A DNA stretch of 64,000 bases from Gymnopus androsaceus JB14 (taxonomy: Eukaryota > Basidiomycota > Agaricomycetes > Agaricales > Omphalotaceae), in contig ML769453.1 of the NCBI GenBank assembly GCA_009733575.1, positions 124,001 to 188,000 on the forward strand, given 5' to 3'. The notes under the pieces were generated by a model. It had not been told where the DNA came from. It searched no databases and saw only the letters and a list, made by a program, of their open reading frames with translations. Both the position numbers and the translations under genes were made by a program. Positions 1 to 12,048 of this stretch are shown piece after piece (position 1 is the first letter of the stretch; every line of letters begins with the position of its first letter).

Positions 1-3000
1 TTTCTTCAACTCTGTCAATGGATACAAGAACTCATCAGATCCATAGATATCTTCAACCAGTTCTGGCGCCGTATCCATGTAAGTGAGCATCTGTTCCAAT
101 AAGTCTCCGTCAATGATGCCATATGCAGCCTCGTCGGCATCACTTCGACCTCTTGAAGACCTCGGCGCCCGATGCCTACACAGCGCAATGAGAAACCTGC
201 AACAGCAAAGATAGATGTATCATACCTGGCATAGCTGATACCACCAACTGCGTCTGACTTCTGTAAACCCAACCGAGTCTCAAGTAAATTCAACGTTTTG
301 AAGAGAATTTCGTTTTCGGGATGAACCGCAACAACAACCCCGATTTTCCCAGAAAAGGTGCAGAAAATGTGAGTGGTTTCCAATCCTCTATCACTCGGTC
401 CATCGGCTGAAGCAAGTGACCCTAAGGACAATTTAGAAAGAGACATGAATAAAGATGGCAGGCGGGATACCTCTGATGAATTTCGTGACCAAGTCGCCGA
501 CATGGAAAAATCCGTCCCGCTTCAGGATTGCTCTATTCCCAGCATTACCCAGTGAGAAGGTAAACATGTTTAATGATTGCTACATAAGAAAAACAGTCAA
601 AACAAGGAAAGTCAATCATCCAGCTACACTCACATCTGCACCTATAATGCCCGCGGTATCAAACGCCTCGACTGAAACAGGGCACAAGGGAGAATAGTCC
701 CTTGCAACAGTTGACAACTTTCGGTGCGCATCCAGCTTGAGCAGTGATACTGAGCTAAACTGGTCCGCTATGACCAAGTGATCATTATAGGACGACACTG
801 TGTTGACTAGGTAATTATGGTTCCACTCCGCGACCAGTTCGAGAGCATAATCGGGAATGGAGACCCAAACACTTGCAACGCCTGAGGTCATTCGATAGAG
901 AGAAACCTGGGGGGATAAGATATTAGTACAAACAAAAGATTAGAATAAAGTAAACGTACGCAAGAGTTTATGGCTGCAGCAAGCATCCCGTCCACAACTG
1001 CTAGGGAGTACACACACCCGGGAACATCATTGGACGCAACACGCCTCAGCTGCAGCATCGTTGGTGAAACTTGGTTCGGTTCGAAGAGCAAAATCCTGCC
1101 AGAGGTAGGTTCCATCTCATCCATGCGAATAAATGTGGTCCCGACGCAAAAGAGCGGCTGCAACTTTTCGTTTACAGTCACGTTGAGGACGGTTAACGAC
1201 ATTATTTGTTCGTCCTTTTGGAGGTCCACCTGCGCCAAGACTGCAAAACAAGATAAGGAAGAATAGCCAGTGCAAGAAAATGATGCACAAACCAGCAAAA
1301 CTTGAATCATCCAGTAACTTGAAAGAACTCGTTACTGTCTCATCCTGTCCAACTCGAATTGGTTCAGTGCGGACACAGCTTACACCGAATAGCTTGCAAG
1401 TTGGTGCATACACAATATGCCGCGGGTTGTCGAGACCGAGAGACACCTGTATATGGATGAGATTCATGGGATCAAGTGCTGCGAGAACAGGGTACCCACA
1501 GATCGAATATGCATTTTGTCCAGTTTTTTCACTCGGCCGATTGTTATTCCAGAGGCGGTCGCAAGAATAAGGGAGTTCTGATAATATTCCGTGTTTCAAT
1601 ACCTTGGTCGAGGTAATATCCTGTAGTCCGAGATGTTTAATTTTGTCTTCTCACCAGTAGATGGCACCCATACCTTCAACATTATCGGAACAGCCTTCAA
1701 ATGCGATCTTTCCCAAGAAATTACTACCGCTCTACTCCTGCAGCGACAACGACTCGCTTTCCATCAGTCTCGTAGGCACTAAGAACCACTGGCAACTGTC
1801 CCAAAGAAGTGATGTTCATGCCCTTGAACTCCGGCGCTTCGCTTTCTTCATTGAACACCATTTCGAACGTCACAACTGACCCATCCGCAAGTCCAGCAAA
1901 CAAACACAGATGGGAACTCGGGTCTTTGATGCGGTAACTGTCCGTCGTCATGTAGTTGAGAAGTACAGAGCGCACAGGGGAAGGTAGCGAAGGCGTCTGA
2001 CATAGAAATCCAACGCCCGAAGGATTTAACGAGTAGACCTTGACTTGATTTGTGTGCCAGAATGCAGCAGCGACGAAAGTGCCGAAACTTTTCGTTGGGT
2101 CAAGAATTGGGCAGTTGATTGCAGAGATTTCTGTATTATACCAAGGATGGGTTCCATCGGGCGAGGGACTGCAAGAGAAGAATGCATTAATTGAAAGAGA
2201 CCCAAATTAGCCTATTACTTACCTGTCTTGTGGCGAACCCCCTTGAGAGTGATCCATTTTATTGCTAGATAAAGATGAGTACAAGCCAGACAGAACATGA
2301 TCAAATACTCACGCCTTCACAACGAGCTCATGCTTTTGATTCCCCAAAATCCGTACCGCGTAGGACAGAATCCATCCACCAGCTTGCGCGACCATAACCT
2401 GACTTGCATTCCCACTCGCAGCAACATATTTCCCTTGATTACTTCCCACTTCCTCTTTGTGTTCAAGCTCCCATCTCTGGAAAACATCATTATACTTGAA
2501 GAGGTGCACGGCAGTAGGAGTGACTTGGATGACAAGCGAGGAGTCTCCGTATACGTTGTCCCTTTTCAGCATCATGTTCCCTATATACAGCGTCTGATGG
2601 TCCAGAACGAAACCGTGCAGATCATCGACACATTGAACTTCGTTAGCAGAGTTGATTTGGAAAACGTGCGAATGGAGGATGGTGGTAGTGAAAAAATGGG
2701 AGTGTTCGCTGTAGGTGAATATTAACGTTTCGATACGTAGAACACTCGACTCAGAGACTTACGATGAATCATAGCTTGGTTTAATAGGCCATAGATTGAT
2801 AGTGTTCTCTAAACCTGGCATTGACGCCTAATTCCTCAAAATCTGCTCCAATCCGAACGATATTGACAGATCCAGTGTTTCCTCCACCAGAACACGTCAC
2901 AATGTGTGCCTACACGAATAAATTTCACAATGCAGTCAACGAAAAAGCAAATACACAAACCTGTCCGCTTTCGTCCAAATCTGCTAGGACGGCATCACTT

Positions 3001-4577
3001 ATGGGTGCAATGTTCTTAACAAGTGTTTGAAACACTTCGACATAAGAGCCCTTCGTGGCGACGACACATCCTTTGGCGATATCAGGCTCGATTAAACTTG
3101 GTCCTTTACCCTTGTCATCGGTCTGGTCAAGGCTTTGTGGAGATACGGTTGGGATTGTTTTTGAAATTGGTAGGGTTGGAGTTTCTGTCGGAGACACTGG
3201 GAAGATCCCTAATGCGCACAATTTGGGAGTCCCCGAGATGTGAACCGACAAAGGCTACTTGATTGCTGAGATAAGAAAGAGTGGTGGCAGGAGATGTCTG
3301 TATAGATGTATCAGATGGGTGAACGGAGAGTATGAATGTTTGCTTACCTCTCCGAGTGGAAAGAGAATCATTCCAAGGTCTCGTAGGTTCGTCAAGGAAA
3401 GCATTGCCAGTCTTCCAAAGCTATCGCCAATAAAGATCTTCTCATAAGAATTATCGAGTGCCGTCCATCTGTATATCATATCAGTTTATGAGGCGACGAC
3501 ACTGAACACAAAACATACGCTGAAACTCGACTCCAAGGCCAGTCCACTGCAGCGCTTGGCTCCCTCTTCTTGATATCCCGTTTGTTCTTGTTGAGGTTGA
3601 CATCAGACCTTCGCTTTTGTGTGTCCCGCTTCCGCTTGCCCTTGTGCTTCTCCTGGGCATCCTGCGACGCCAATTCATACAGCAATATCTTGCTTCCTCC
3701 CACGACAAGGATTCCACCAAGGAAAGAATCAATGTCATCATCCATTTCAAAGTCATTGGCGGGAATCGGGATGAGCTGAGGAAGGGATTCATATGGTATG
3801 GGGAGGCTCTTGAGCGAAATCGAAGTTGGCAGAAGAAGACTGGAAAGCTCGCTGTCCAGATCCGCCCCGCTATCTGTTGAGATTCGGAGGTTACGGGCTA
3901 CAAGCTGGACATGTTCCTTGTGGTCGATATAGAGAATAGCAAGGCTGTAGTTATCCTCATGAATGAGCGGAAGGAATGCGAAACTCAGCAAGTTGATTTC
4001 AGAAAGCCTGGAAATATTTCAAAAAGTCTGAATGGAATAATATGAAACGACGCACTGTAGATTGTATACTTCGCCATCTTCAATGGTTATGACTTTTAAT
4101 CTGCCGGCGTAGCAGCTAACTACAGCAAACATCCCTGAAGGATGAACGATAGCATCCGTACAGAGTTCGGAGGGCCTGCTACCTCGTTCGTCGAGAGGAA
4201 TCTGATGCTTGAGATTCAATTTCCCTGTACCAGGTTCCGATTCTTCCGTATAGTTCAAGATGAGGACTTCTGGATCGGGATGGTCGAGGAGGACCAGTAG
4301 ATTGGATCGAGACGAATCCTGTAATACAGTCAGTACAGTTCTGAAAATCTTACTCAAGGGACTGACCTGAATAGGGATAGCTCTCACAAGACGAACCATG
4401 CCTCTAATTTGGGAGACTGCATTCTAGCTGCAGTTGGGTGTCTAGTATTGAATAGACCTGCAGAGAATTTAATTTTGCCACAACAAGATGCTCTAGCTCT
4501 CTTGATGCAAGCGAGCATTTCACAGAGGAGACAACCGAGGAAGAAGAGAGAAATGTTGATACTATTCGAGTTGGCAT
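1..4577 (-). CDS. DDB1: UV-damaged DNA-binding protein 1 (DDB1) homologue, 3' end cut by the window
   Basis: DDB1 is the beta-propeller adaptor of CUL4 ubiquitin ligases and acts in nucleotide-excision repair and chromatin-linked protein turnover. The start chosen is the ATG at 4577, which opens the only frame giving the family's N-terminal pattern (an exon reading EHLVVAKLNSLQVYS), and a spliced second exon follows. Towards the low-coordinate end the frame shows the CPSF_A signatures: SGRILLFEP then VYSLAVVDGMLAAAINS, the block FHVGDLVTKFIRG, FSGKIGVVVAVHPEN, and near the C-terminus YGIIDGDLLEQML. That order matches DDB1 more closely than CPSF160 or RSE1. The gene has about ten short introns; exon borders are inferred from GT-AG sites. 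Only the last residues and the stop lie outside the window. It is divergent from the EI24-like gene, 219 bp away. Confidence 0.88.
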
Positions 4578-4796
4578 TGGAAGAAGAAGTGATCAGCAAT
4601 TAGACGCTCACTTCTTCTACCGAACGCTCATCATCTGCAGCGTTTGGCCCACGCGCTTCAGCTGGATTGGCGAATTAGAGAGTGTCAGTATCGGTAACCA
4701 ATACGATTTTTTCTTGTACTGCGTTTTTCTAGATATCCGAGTTTCATCTGAGAATACTCGTTGAAACGCAGGTCCCGACGCTCCGTTTGCCTCGCG

Positions 4797-6163
4797 ATGT
4801 CGGCCCCTTCCGCATATAATCCAACGGCGCGCTCTCTGTATCCCTCCTTCCTTTCTGTTCAGGAATCTATGCTCCTTCAACTGAACTGGGCAAAATGTGG
4901 ACTTGTGGATGCTTGCCGTTGGGACCATGTCATCTCAACGATAACCAGGCGAGTTTTCTTTCACCTGCTCCATCTCTCTAGTATTAATTCGACTTTAGAG
5001 ACCCTGAAGTTCGAGGAAACATCGTTAAATCTTTGCTCCTCAACTCCCTCTCCTTAACTTCCATCTACATATTCGACCTGCTACTCCTACCCCTCGTCCA
5101 AGATCAACAGAAGATTCGATTTTTCTATCAATTGCTGTGGCTCTTCCCTGTCATTGGCCTCAGCTATTTTTTGAACGTATGTCGCTGTCCTTCATCTCGT
5201 TCATTGGATTGGCGAATCCCCGTTGCCTCTTCCTTTCTCTTACTGTACCATCCTCCTCTAGAGTTCTTGGTGCAACATTATAGCGGAACGAACATTCGCT
5301 CTCAAACACGGTGGAAATAATTCTGCATCTCAGCAACAGCCAGTAACTTATACCGGGATGCTCAAGTCCATTGCAACCTCAGCGTATCGGGTCGTGATGG
5401 TATTCACGTCTGTGCTTGTTTCATTTGCGCTGGGAAATGTACCATACGCAGGTCCAGTCTTGGGCTTCTTCTTCTTGTGCTGGCTCGATTCGTAAGTCCA
5501 GCTATCTGTTGAAAGAAAGCTTGTGTATGCTTATATGAAGTTCAGGTACTACTTGTTTGAGTAAGGCAAAAATCAATCTCCTGTCATATTCATCTTCATG
5601 CAACACTTCCAGGTTTGTATGGATTGCTCGTGGAATGTCTCTTTCACGAAGAGTACGGCACTTGGAAGAACGATGGGCTTATTACCTTGCATTCGGTGGG
5701 CTTTACATGTCTGTCTAAGGATGATCTCTGATTATCTCTATGAGGATTACCTTCCGCGGTTCTCTGTAACTTTGGTAGCGGACTAGCTAATGCCGCCATC
5801 TTTGCGCTCGTTTTTCCAATAGTGAGTTCTCAGTATATCCCAAAACATGGTCTGACCTTTAATTAGTACATTGTGATGGCGATGCACGCTCATCCTGTCC
5901 CAGCAGATCCTTACAATCCTGTTTCCGAATCAGACACTGTGCGACATCCATCTCCTTTTGTTCCAATACGAATACCCGTTTTCGCCATAGTATTGTTCCT
6001 AAACGATTGGATCGTCAGGATCCTCAGCGTTGGCGGACGCTCTGGAGTCAGGAATACACACAGGAGAGAAACGAGTGAGGATGTTGAAAGTGTTGAGCAG
6101 GGCGAAAGCATAGAGCTGCATTCTAGAAAGGCGCCAGTCTTTGCTTCCAACAGGACCTACTAG
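4797..6163 (+). CDS. EI24-domain membrane protein (etoposide-induced 2.4 homologue)
   Basis: EI24-family proteins are multi-pass endoplasmic-reticulum membrane proteins linked to autophagy in animals. The ATG at 4797 opens a short exon (LQLNWAKCGLVDACRWD), then a hydrophobic exon (LTSIYIFDLLLLPLVQ and LLWLFPVIGLSYFLN), then FALGNVPYAGPVLGFFFLCW, the family motif RVRHLEERWAYYLAFG, and finally GLPSAVLCNFGSGLANAAIF. Four to five transmembrane segments are visible. The C-terminal tail after about 6000 is polar and acidic and ends at the TAG at 6163. The first intron (4949-4998) has a GC rather than GT donor. The gene converges on SEN34, with 73 bp between the stop codons. The family call is firm; the yeast-level function is unknown. 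Confidence 0.8.
4949..4998 (+). other. GC-AG intron in the EI24-like gene
   Basis: The exon ends ACCAG, followed by GCGAGT, and the intron ends TTTAG. Splicing this 50 bp segment joins ...STIT-R to DPEVRGNIVKS in frame, as the family requires. No GT donor nearby restores the frame. Confidence 0.65.
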
Positions 6164-6236
6164 CTCACGGGTTAATATTGGTCGCCGTAAAAAGTTGGAT
6201 TAACAACTACTGAGACTACTATAGACTGTTTTCATC

Positions 6237-7353
6237 TTAACCAAATCCTGCCCACTCGATGGAAAGATACGAGACTATTTTCTTCTCGTCATCCCATCCG
6301 CAAAACAGGTGTGTCTTTTTGGTTGCTGTTCCCAATCGACCATGAGCTACAATTTCCATCGGATGAATGACTTGTGTCGGTGACTCGATTACCGTCGCAC
6401 AAAAATGTGAATGATAACGAAGAGGATCGCCTGGATGAATGTCATCAGCTAATCAGGATTTCGATAAAAATCAAAATACGCACCAGGATAAACTAGGTAC
6501 TCCCCTCCAAATCGAATCCCACCACCCATGAAATAACCTTGATCCCACAAGTCTTTGAAAACACCATACCTCGCTCGGTCAGAAAGATTCGACGGAAAAT
6601 CCCATATCCCAGCTTCTTTAGCAGCCTCTACCGTTGAATAAGCACATGAATCGGGAGAATACCAGTTTAGGGAGGATGATGGAGCTGGAACAGAGATGTT
6701 ATACACGGCAGAGAGCGATGGAGTGCTTGGACGAAGTGAGGATGGACCTGCTTCCTCCGTAGGCGCGAAAACGGATTGCGAAACCCCAGCATCAGTGCCG
6801 TCTTCAGCTTGTTCACGTTTCCGTAGCTCTGCAGCTTTTTGTTGTCTTTTGAGCTCCCGCTCTTTACGTTTTCGAATAGCTTCCTCTGACATTGCGCGTT
6901 GTGCTACTTCTGGAGGTTTCGCAGTTTCTGCTTCGAGTACCGTTTGTTGAAGCTTGACGTACTCTCGCTGTTCGGCATTCCATTGTTGGAATTGTAACGG
7001 AGAAGGTTCGGGGTAGGCTTTTGCGTCGTCGATGAATACGGCGAAACCTGATGGATCGAGTCATGTTAACAGAGTAAAATGAACAAGGGAAGTGATAGGA
7101 CCTTTCTCCACGAGAAGAGTAGCTTCTTCTGGCATTAACTGTGAGGGAAGTCCAAGGAAAAGGTTTTGCTGAGATAGATGAGGAAGCGTGCCAACTAAGA
7201 GACCGCAGATGTGATGCTCGGATCGGATTTTCATCAAATCTGCTATGAGTTCAGTGAAGATAATCTCTGGAGACTCGAAGAGAGTATACCGTCAACATCC
7301 CATATGTAGGCGCGTTTATTCGCGACCCGGATGGGAATGCAGCCATCTTTCAT
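6237..7353 (-). CDS. SEN34: tRNA-splicing endonuclease subunit SEN34
   Basis: SEN34 is one of the two catalytic subunits of the heterotetrameric tRNA-splicing endonuclease and cleaves the 3' splice site of intron-containing pre-tRNA. Translation from the ATG at 7353 gives an N-terminal domain (MKDGCIPIRVANKRAYIWD), a charged linker rich in K/R/E and Q (residues about 115-160), and a C-terminal nuclease fold: FKDLWDQGYFMGGGIRFGG, then YLVYPGDPLRYHSHF and KKTHLFC. The Tyr, His and Lys of the catalytic triad are therefore all present. A short intron (about 6433-6484) splits YPG from DPLRYHS. Stop at 6237-6239. The length is normal for fungi. It shares a 64 bp divergent promoter region with the esterase gene. 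Confidence 0.85.
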
Positions 7354-7417
7354 GGTGGTTGACAAGAGTCAAGAAGAATCTTATCTAATCTCTCAGACTT
7401 GCAATCTCACCATCATC
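7354..7417. promoter_or_regulatory. 64 bp shared divergent promoter region (SEN34 / IAH1-like)
   Basis: Only 64 bases separate the chosen SEN34 start (minus) from the chosen esterase start (plus), so both 5' regions must share or overlap control sequence. No clear TATA box is visible; transcripts could start inside the opposite gene. Confidence 0.5.
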
Positions 7418-8411
7418 ATGTCGGCCAATGTCCAGAACAGTATTATGCTTTTTGGGGATTCAATCACTCAAGGAGGTTGGGAGACTGAGATGAATGGCTT
7501 TGGTGCCAAGCTATCTCGTTAGATTCTCTCGATATATCATCCTGCAAGCAGTTGATCGAGATTACAGATGTATATGCGCGCAAGATGGATGTTATCAATC
7601 GAGGATACTCTGGATATAATACCGAGTGGAGTATTCCAGTATTCGAACAGGTGAGTAACGTATCCAGTCATTTCGATGCAGTCAACTATAATTGGCCTAG
7701 TGCTTTGCGACTCGAGAGCAGCAAAAATATTTACCTACAGTCCGACTACTTGTTATCTGGTTTGGCGCAAATGATTCGTGTCTCGTTCAATCTCCCCAGC
7801 ACGTACCACTTCCTAAATTTGCATCCAACCTCAAACACCTCGTGAACATGGTGCAGCTGCCCAAATCCGAGTATTATTCCCCGGACACAAGAATCATCCT
7901 GGTGACGCCACCTCCGGTGAATACTTACGAGCGCAGGGCCAATCTAGAAGCTAGAGTTCCCCCTATACTTCTGGATAGAGATTTTGAAATTACCAGACTG
8001 TATGCCGAAACAGTCAAGGATATTGCGAGAGAAGAAGAAGTCGGAATCGTAGATATCTGGACAAAGTTGTGGGACGCTGTTGGCCACAATGAGCAAGCCC
8101 TCAGTAAGTTCTCGGACGATGGATTACATTTGAATGGTGCGGGCTACCAGGTACGTGATTCAACTATTTGTGCAAGCAAGGTTAAATTAACAGCTGAGCG
8201 CGACAGTTGATGTACGAAAGCCTTTTGGAAACCATTGACCACAAGTTTCCAGAATTACATCCAGACAGACTTCAGATGGTTTTTCCTGGGTAGGTCGAGT
8301 CGGTTATCCTAAAGGATAGCAAACAAATTGACCGTATGCAGATGGGCTTCTGTTGATCGCGATAATGTGGCCGCATCGGTCGTGAAGCGAAGTGCGGAAG
8401 GAGAAAAGTAG
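7418..8411 (+). CDS. IAH1: SGNH-hydrolase, isoamyl acetate-hydrolysing esterase type
   Basis: This is a GDSL/SGNH serine esterase of the IAH1 group, which cleaves short-chain acetate esters in the cytosol. The four conserved blocks are readable: GDSITQGG (nucleophile Ser), NRGYSGYNTEW (oxyanion Gly), FGANDS (Asn) and DDGLHLNGAGYQ (Asp and His). The frame opens with MSANVQNSIMLFGDSI at 7418. Introns lie at about 7519-7565 (giving AKLSHVYARKMD), within about 7650-7770, and near 8153-8207. The last exon ends VVKRSAEGEK at the TAG at 8409. Length is about 250 residues, as in the family. An upstream in-frame ATG at 7331 exists but would overlap the SEN34 coding start. Confidence 0.85.
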
Positions 8412-8984
8412 ATCTGACGTAGTAAATTGTATCATTTAATTACACCACAGCGCTAAGACCCTCACGTGACTCGGATGTTGAAGATTGTGACACTGACCGT
8501 GACGCGCGTCCTGAGAAACCACCAGTCTCTATCCGAGCGGTCTTTTGCTTGAGACACCACAGAAGACCCACCGACTAATTTCACGGAAATCGGGCTTTTT
8601 TCCAAACCTTTGTACAGGTTCTACATCGTTATCTATTGGAATTTTGGCTAGGGCGCTTGTTGGTGCTTGTGGGTCCAACAATTTAAATTTGGACACTTCT
8701 TTGTGAGAATTGGTTCTTTGCGCACTTCTACGTTGAGCTAACAGAACCTTGCCCCAGGCGCGGCCTCCTCCGTCAACACATTCGTTATTTTGTGTGAGCT
8801 TTTTCTTTCCTTGTCTTGTTCGCCTGTTTTGGTCGAACAATGCAAGTTCGCGGTACCGTGACCTTTTTGCTAATAATCCTCCATTGTCTTCAGTTTCCAA
8901 CCAGCCCATTTCCAACGTGTGTAGTCTTTTTAAACTCCTATCGAGTTCTCTCACTCACTTGGATTTCTCTTCTCTTCTCCCACT
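8412..8984. other. intergenic region upstream of cdc25, no gene seen
   Basis: This 570 bp stretch holds the 3' flank of the esterase and the promoter and 5' leader of the phosphatase gene. Open frames on both strands here lack recognisable motifs and introns. From about 8750 the plus strand turns strongly pyrimidine-rich (cttt/ttcc runs), as is common just upstream of basidiomycete start sites. Confidence 0.5.
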
Positions 8985-11273
8985 ATGGACCACTTCCTCT
9001 ACAGACAGAAAAACAAGAAACAGAAGAGAAATCCTTCATCTGACATCGACATGCCTTTCTTTGGTCAGACTTCAGACAGATTTTTGAGTGCTCCTGTTGC
9101 GCTCGTACGAAAACGTACCGGTGCTGATGCTACTTCACGACCCCGTGATGACGTCGACGACTTTCTTTCCTCCGACCTCGAGTTATCTTTCGCCTCCAAC
9201 GTTTCGTTAAACTCACCACCCAAGGATTCTATTACTCTCACGCCAGAGTACGAATATGCTGAACCAATGGATATTTCACCGGCCCCTCCTCCTAAATCCA
9301 AAGGCCGCCCGCGCGCTTTCACTAGCGCTGCTCGTCTCTTCGGAAACGACATGAGCAATTGCTTGAATTCTACACCTGAATTACAACCATCGCCATCTAT
9401 CCATGGGAGTTCAATCAGTGGCAAACGCATTCAGCGTTCTGCACTTCCGTCGCAATGGTTTGCGACTGCTAAGCCGGAGGTATGTCGCTCGATCATGTCA
9501 CTTGTAATGTTTCTCAGCCTCTCCTTTATCAGCCTTCGGAAGCTACTATCCCAGATGATGATGCTATGGACGTTGACACGTCTTTTAATATTGAACCAAC
9601 ACCAACCGCCTTTTCCTTTCCTGTCGTTCCGCATTCTGCTGCACCTACGGTGACCGGCTTCAACGACGCTGACAATCTTTTCTATGAATCCATGTCTCCG
9701 CGTCGTGTCATCGAATCTCCCGCCGCTAATTTCCCGAAGAAGAGACGGTCACTGTCCCCAGAATCTTCTCGCCTTGTGGAGGACAACTCTTCCTCCTCGC
9801 CCGCTCTGCCTTCATCGCCCGCCCAACGCAAATTGGAACGCAAATCCAGTGGCCCGCTTTTGTCGAACTTTAACAAACCTACTCTCCAAGGCCTTGGTAA
9901 TCCCTCCGTTGCTGGTATAAAGCGACCTCGTCGACCTGTCCTCTCCGAAATGGTCCCACCTTCAGAGAGCAGTTTACACTCAGCATACCCCATCCTTACG
10001 TCCGCCGAAGATGGCTCTGGTGGAGGTCGTTTCCCTCCTGTACGACGTGCCTTCTCTGCGATGGTTGTACCTGCACCTTCGTCTCCATTGGGCGAGTCCT
10101 CGGGAGACTCTTCTTTTGATATGAGCGGAGATATGTCTTCTCCTGCCCAATCATACGCCAAACGCCAACAGATGAAGACCATTCGTCGCTGCGATGGAAC
10201 CGATGACTTTAGGCCCATAACTGGCGCTTCGGCGATGGTAATGAACGAACAAAGTCCTTCCGCTAAACATATGGCTGCAGGAGGAATGCCTGGTTTCGGT
10301 GATAACGAGTCGTATGGGAAGATCTTGCCATGTCACCGAGTTGCGGACGACGGTCTTATGAGGATTACTCCGGCTACGGTATGCGTGCCAACCTCTTTGA
10401 TTTTGTGCAATGCTGACCTTTCTGTAGATGGATCAACTTCTTGACGGAAAGTTTGAGGACCAGATTCGCGACTATCATGTAATCGACTGCAGGTTTGATT
10501 ATGAATACGCCGGTGGCCATATACCAGGAGCGGTCAACATCAACACCACGACTTCTGTAGAGGAATTGCTTTTAGGACCGAGCTTGATGAAGCCCAAACC
10601 CTCCGTCAGCGGTGATGGTGCCAAAAAGACTGTATTGATATTCCACTGCGAATTTAGTGCCAAGCGTGCGCCTACTTTGTGTGTTTCAAGTTTATCATTT
10701 TTTTTGGTGTTCTGTTTTACTAACGGTGCATCCAGCGCCAAGCACCTTCGCTCCAAGGATCGGTCCATGAACAACCACTTTTACCCCAAAGTTCACTACC
10801 CCGAACTCTACATTCTCGAAGGCGGGTACTGTAGGTACTTTGAACGTTCTGCCCATCGTTGCCAGCCCCAAGGTTACACTCGCATGGACGATCCTCAGCA
10901 CGCTGCTTCCCGGAGAGGCGACCTTGACCAGTTCCGAAAGAACAAGTTTGGCCGACACAAGTCGTACGCGTACGGAGATGGTGCAGGGAAGCTTTCGCTT
11001 GCTGCTCAGCAAATCAAGCGAAACAGCGCTCCTAGTGCTGGGCCACCGGTCCTCTTCGCCGCTGGAAACGCTGCTCGTCATCGTCGAGGTACCCTCGTTA
11101 ACGGCAGCCTATCTACACTGTCGGAGGATAGCCACCATACTACGGATGCTGAAGAGACCGACATTGATATTGGCGATAGTCCATGTCCTGTCCCTAGCAA
11201 ATCTCTTGCCGTCAAGGCTAAGCGACGTGCTCCCATGTTGCGCGCAGAAACTATGCCTCTATTTGGCCATTGA
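8985..11273 (+). CDS. CDC25: Cdc25-type M-phase inducer phosphatase
   Basis: This dual-specificity phosphatase activates cyclin-dependent kinase by removing inhibitory phosphates. The N-terminal half (about 430 residues) is Ser/Pro-rich regulatory sequence with many possible phosphosites. The catalytic rhodanese-like domain follows: GKILPCHRVADDGLMRI, then VIDCRFDYEYAGGHIPGA and the active site HCEFSAKRAPT (Cys nucleophile, P-loop Arg), then HYPELYILEGGY. Introns fall at about 9480-9528, 10380-10427 and 10675-10735; the last restores RAPTFAKHLRS. The C-terminal tail is basic, with a conserved YTRMDD after the domain. The start at 8985 is the first ATG of the exon; the ATG at 9051 (MPFFGQTSD) is an equally good choice. 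Confidence 0.88.
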
Positions 11274-11586
11274 TAGTCGTGTATCACTGGTCTTCGACTT
11301 CTTCCACGCGTGCGGGTAGCTTCGTACTCACCGCACCGTTATGCCCTCGACTCACGATTTTGTTCTGACTGGCACATCAACGCCCATCAACGCCTATGTC
11401 TTTTTTAAGATTTCTCCATGCTGTTTCGTTATGGCACGTCGCTCACTCCTCGCCACACTCATTATGCTCTCTTGGAGCGTTCGTTCGTTATCAAGCTCTC
11501 GTCGCAATGCTTTCCCTGTTCTGCACGATGCTGTGGAATATATCGCGCTCATTGACGACATTTATGTCGCCTTCGATGTTATTTTT

Positions 11587-11624
<38 letters not shown>

Positions 11625-12048
11625 TCTTCATCTCGTTTTCCTTATTCACTATTCTCTCTCATCTCCCCATCATCTGTTTGATTATATCGCACCATCACAA
11701 CGCCCTGTTGGACGTGTACTATCTCTGATACTTGTCTCAATATTTATCTCATAAAGACTGATCTACTCCATGCCATGCTACTCATTATACAAACGTACAA
11801 CTCATCTCGTCTACATTTATCCCAGACTCTTTGATCTACTTTTTTCCATATCCTCCCCAACTTCCTAGCTTCGCTGATGAATCAACTCTTTCTCTTTCGC
11901 TTCGAATTCTTCATTACTTACTAGCCCTAGCGGCTTGACTCCCTCTCGTAGCCATCGTTGTCTCTTCACACCTGACACTCTCATCTTGATCTTTACTCTA
12001 AAATCCATTTCCAGACTCCATCACATCACATATATCTGTATTTATCGT
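11274..12048. other. cdc25 3' flank and pyrimidine-rich intergenic DNA
   Basis: No coding signal is seen. The plus strand is T/C-rich throughout and contains a (TC)n run at 11587-11619. It probably holds the cdc25 3' untranslated region. Confidence 0.5.
11587..11619. repeat. (TC)n dinucleotide microsatellite
   Basis: About 16 near-perfect TC units read directly from the sequence, followed by more loosely T/C-rich DNA. Confidence 0.9.

Noticed and set aside
197..225. A 29 bp intron near the end of DDB1
   Set aside because: A donor further upstream (about 242) gives a normal 46 bp intron leading to the conserved GIIDGDLLEQ exon.
1..4577. CPSF160 or RSE1/SF3B3 instead of DDB1
   Set aside because: These share the CPSF_A domain, but the N-terminal exon and the FHVGDLVTKFIRG and GRILLFEP blocks match DDB1 better.
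8529..8954. A 141-codon minus-strand frame upstream of cdc25
   Set aside because: It lies in the pyrimidine-rich leader region of cdc25, has no recognisable motif, and its length is explained by base composition.
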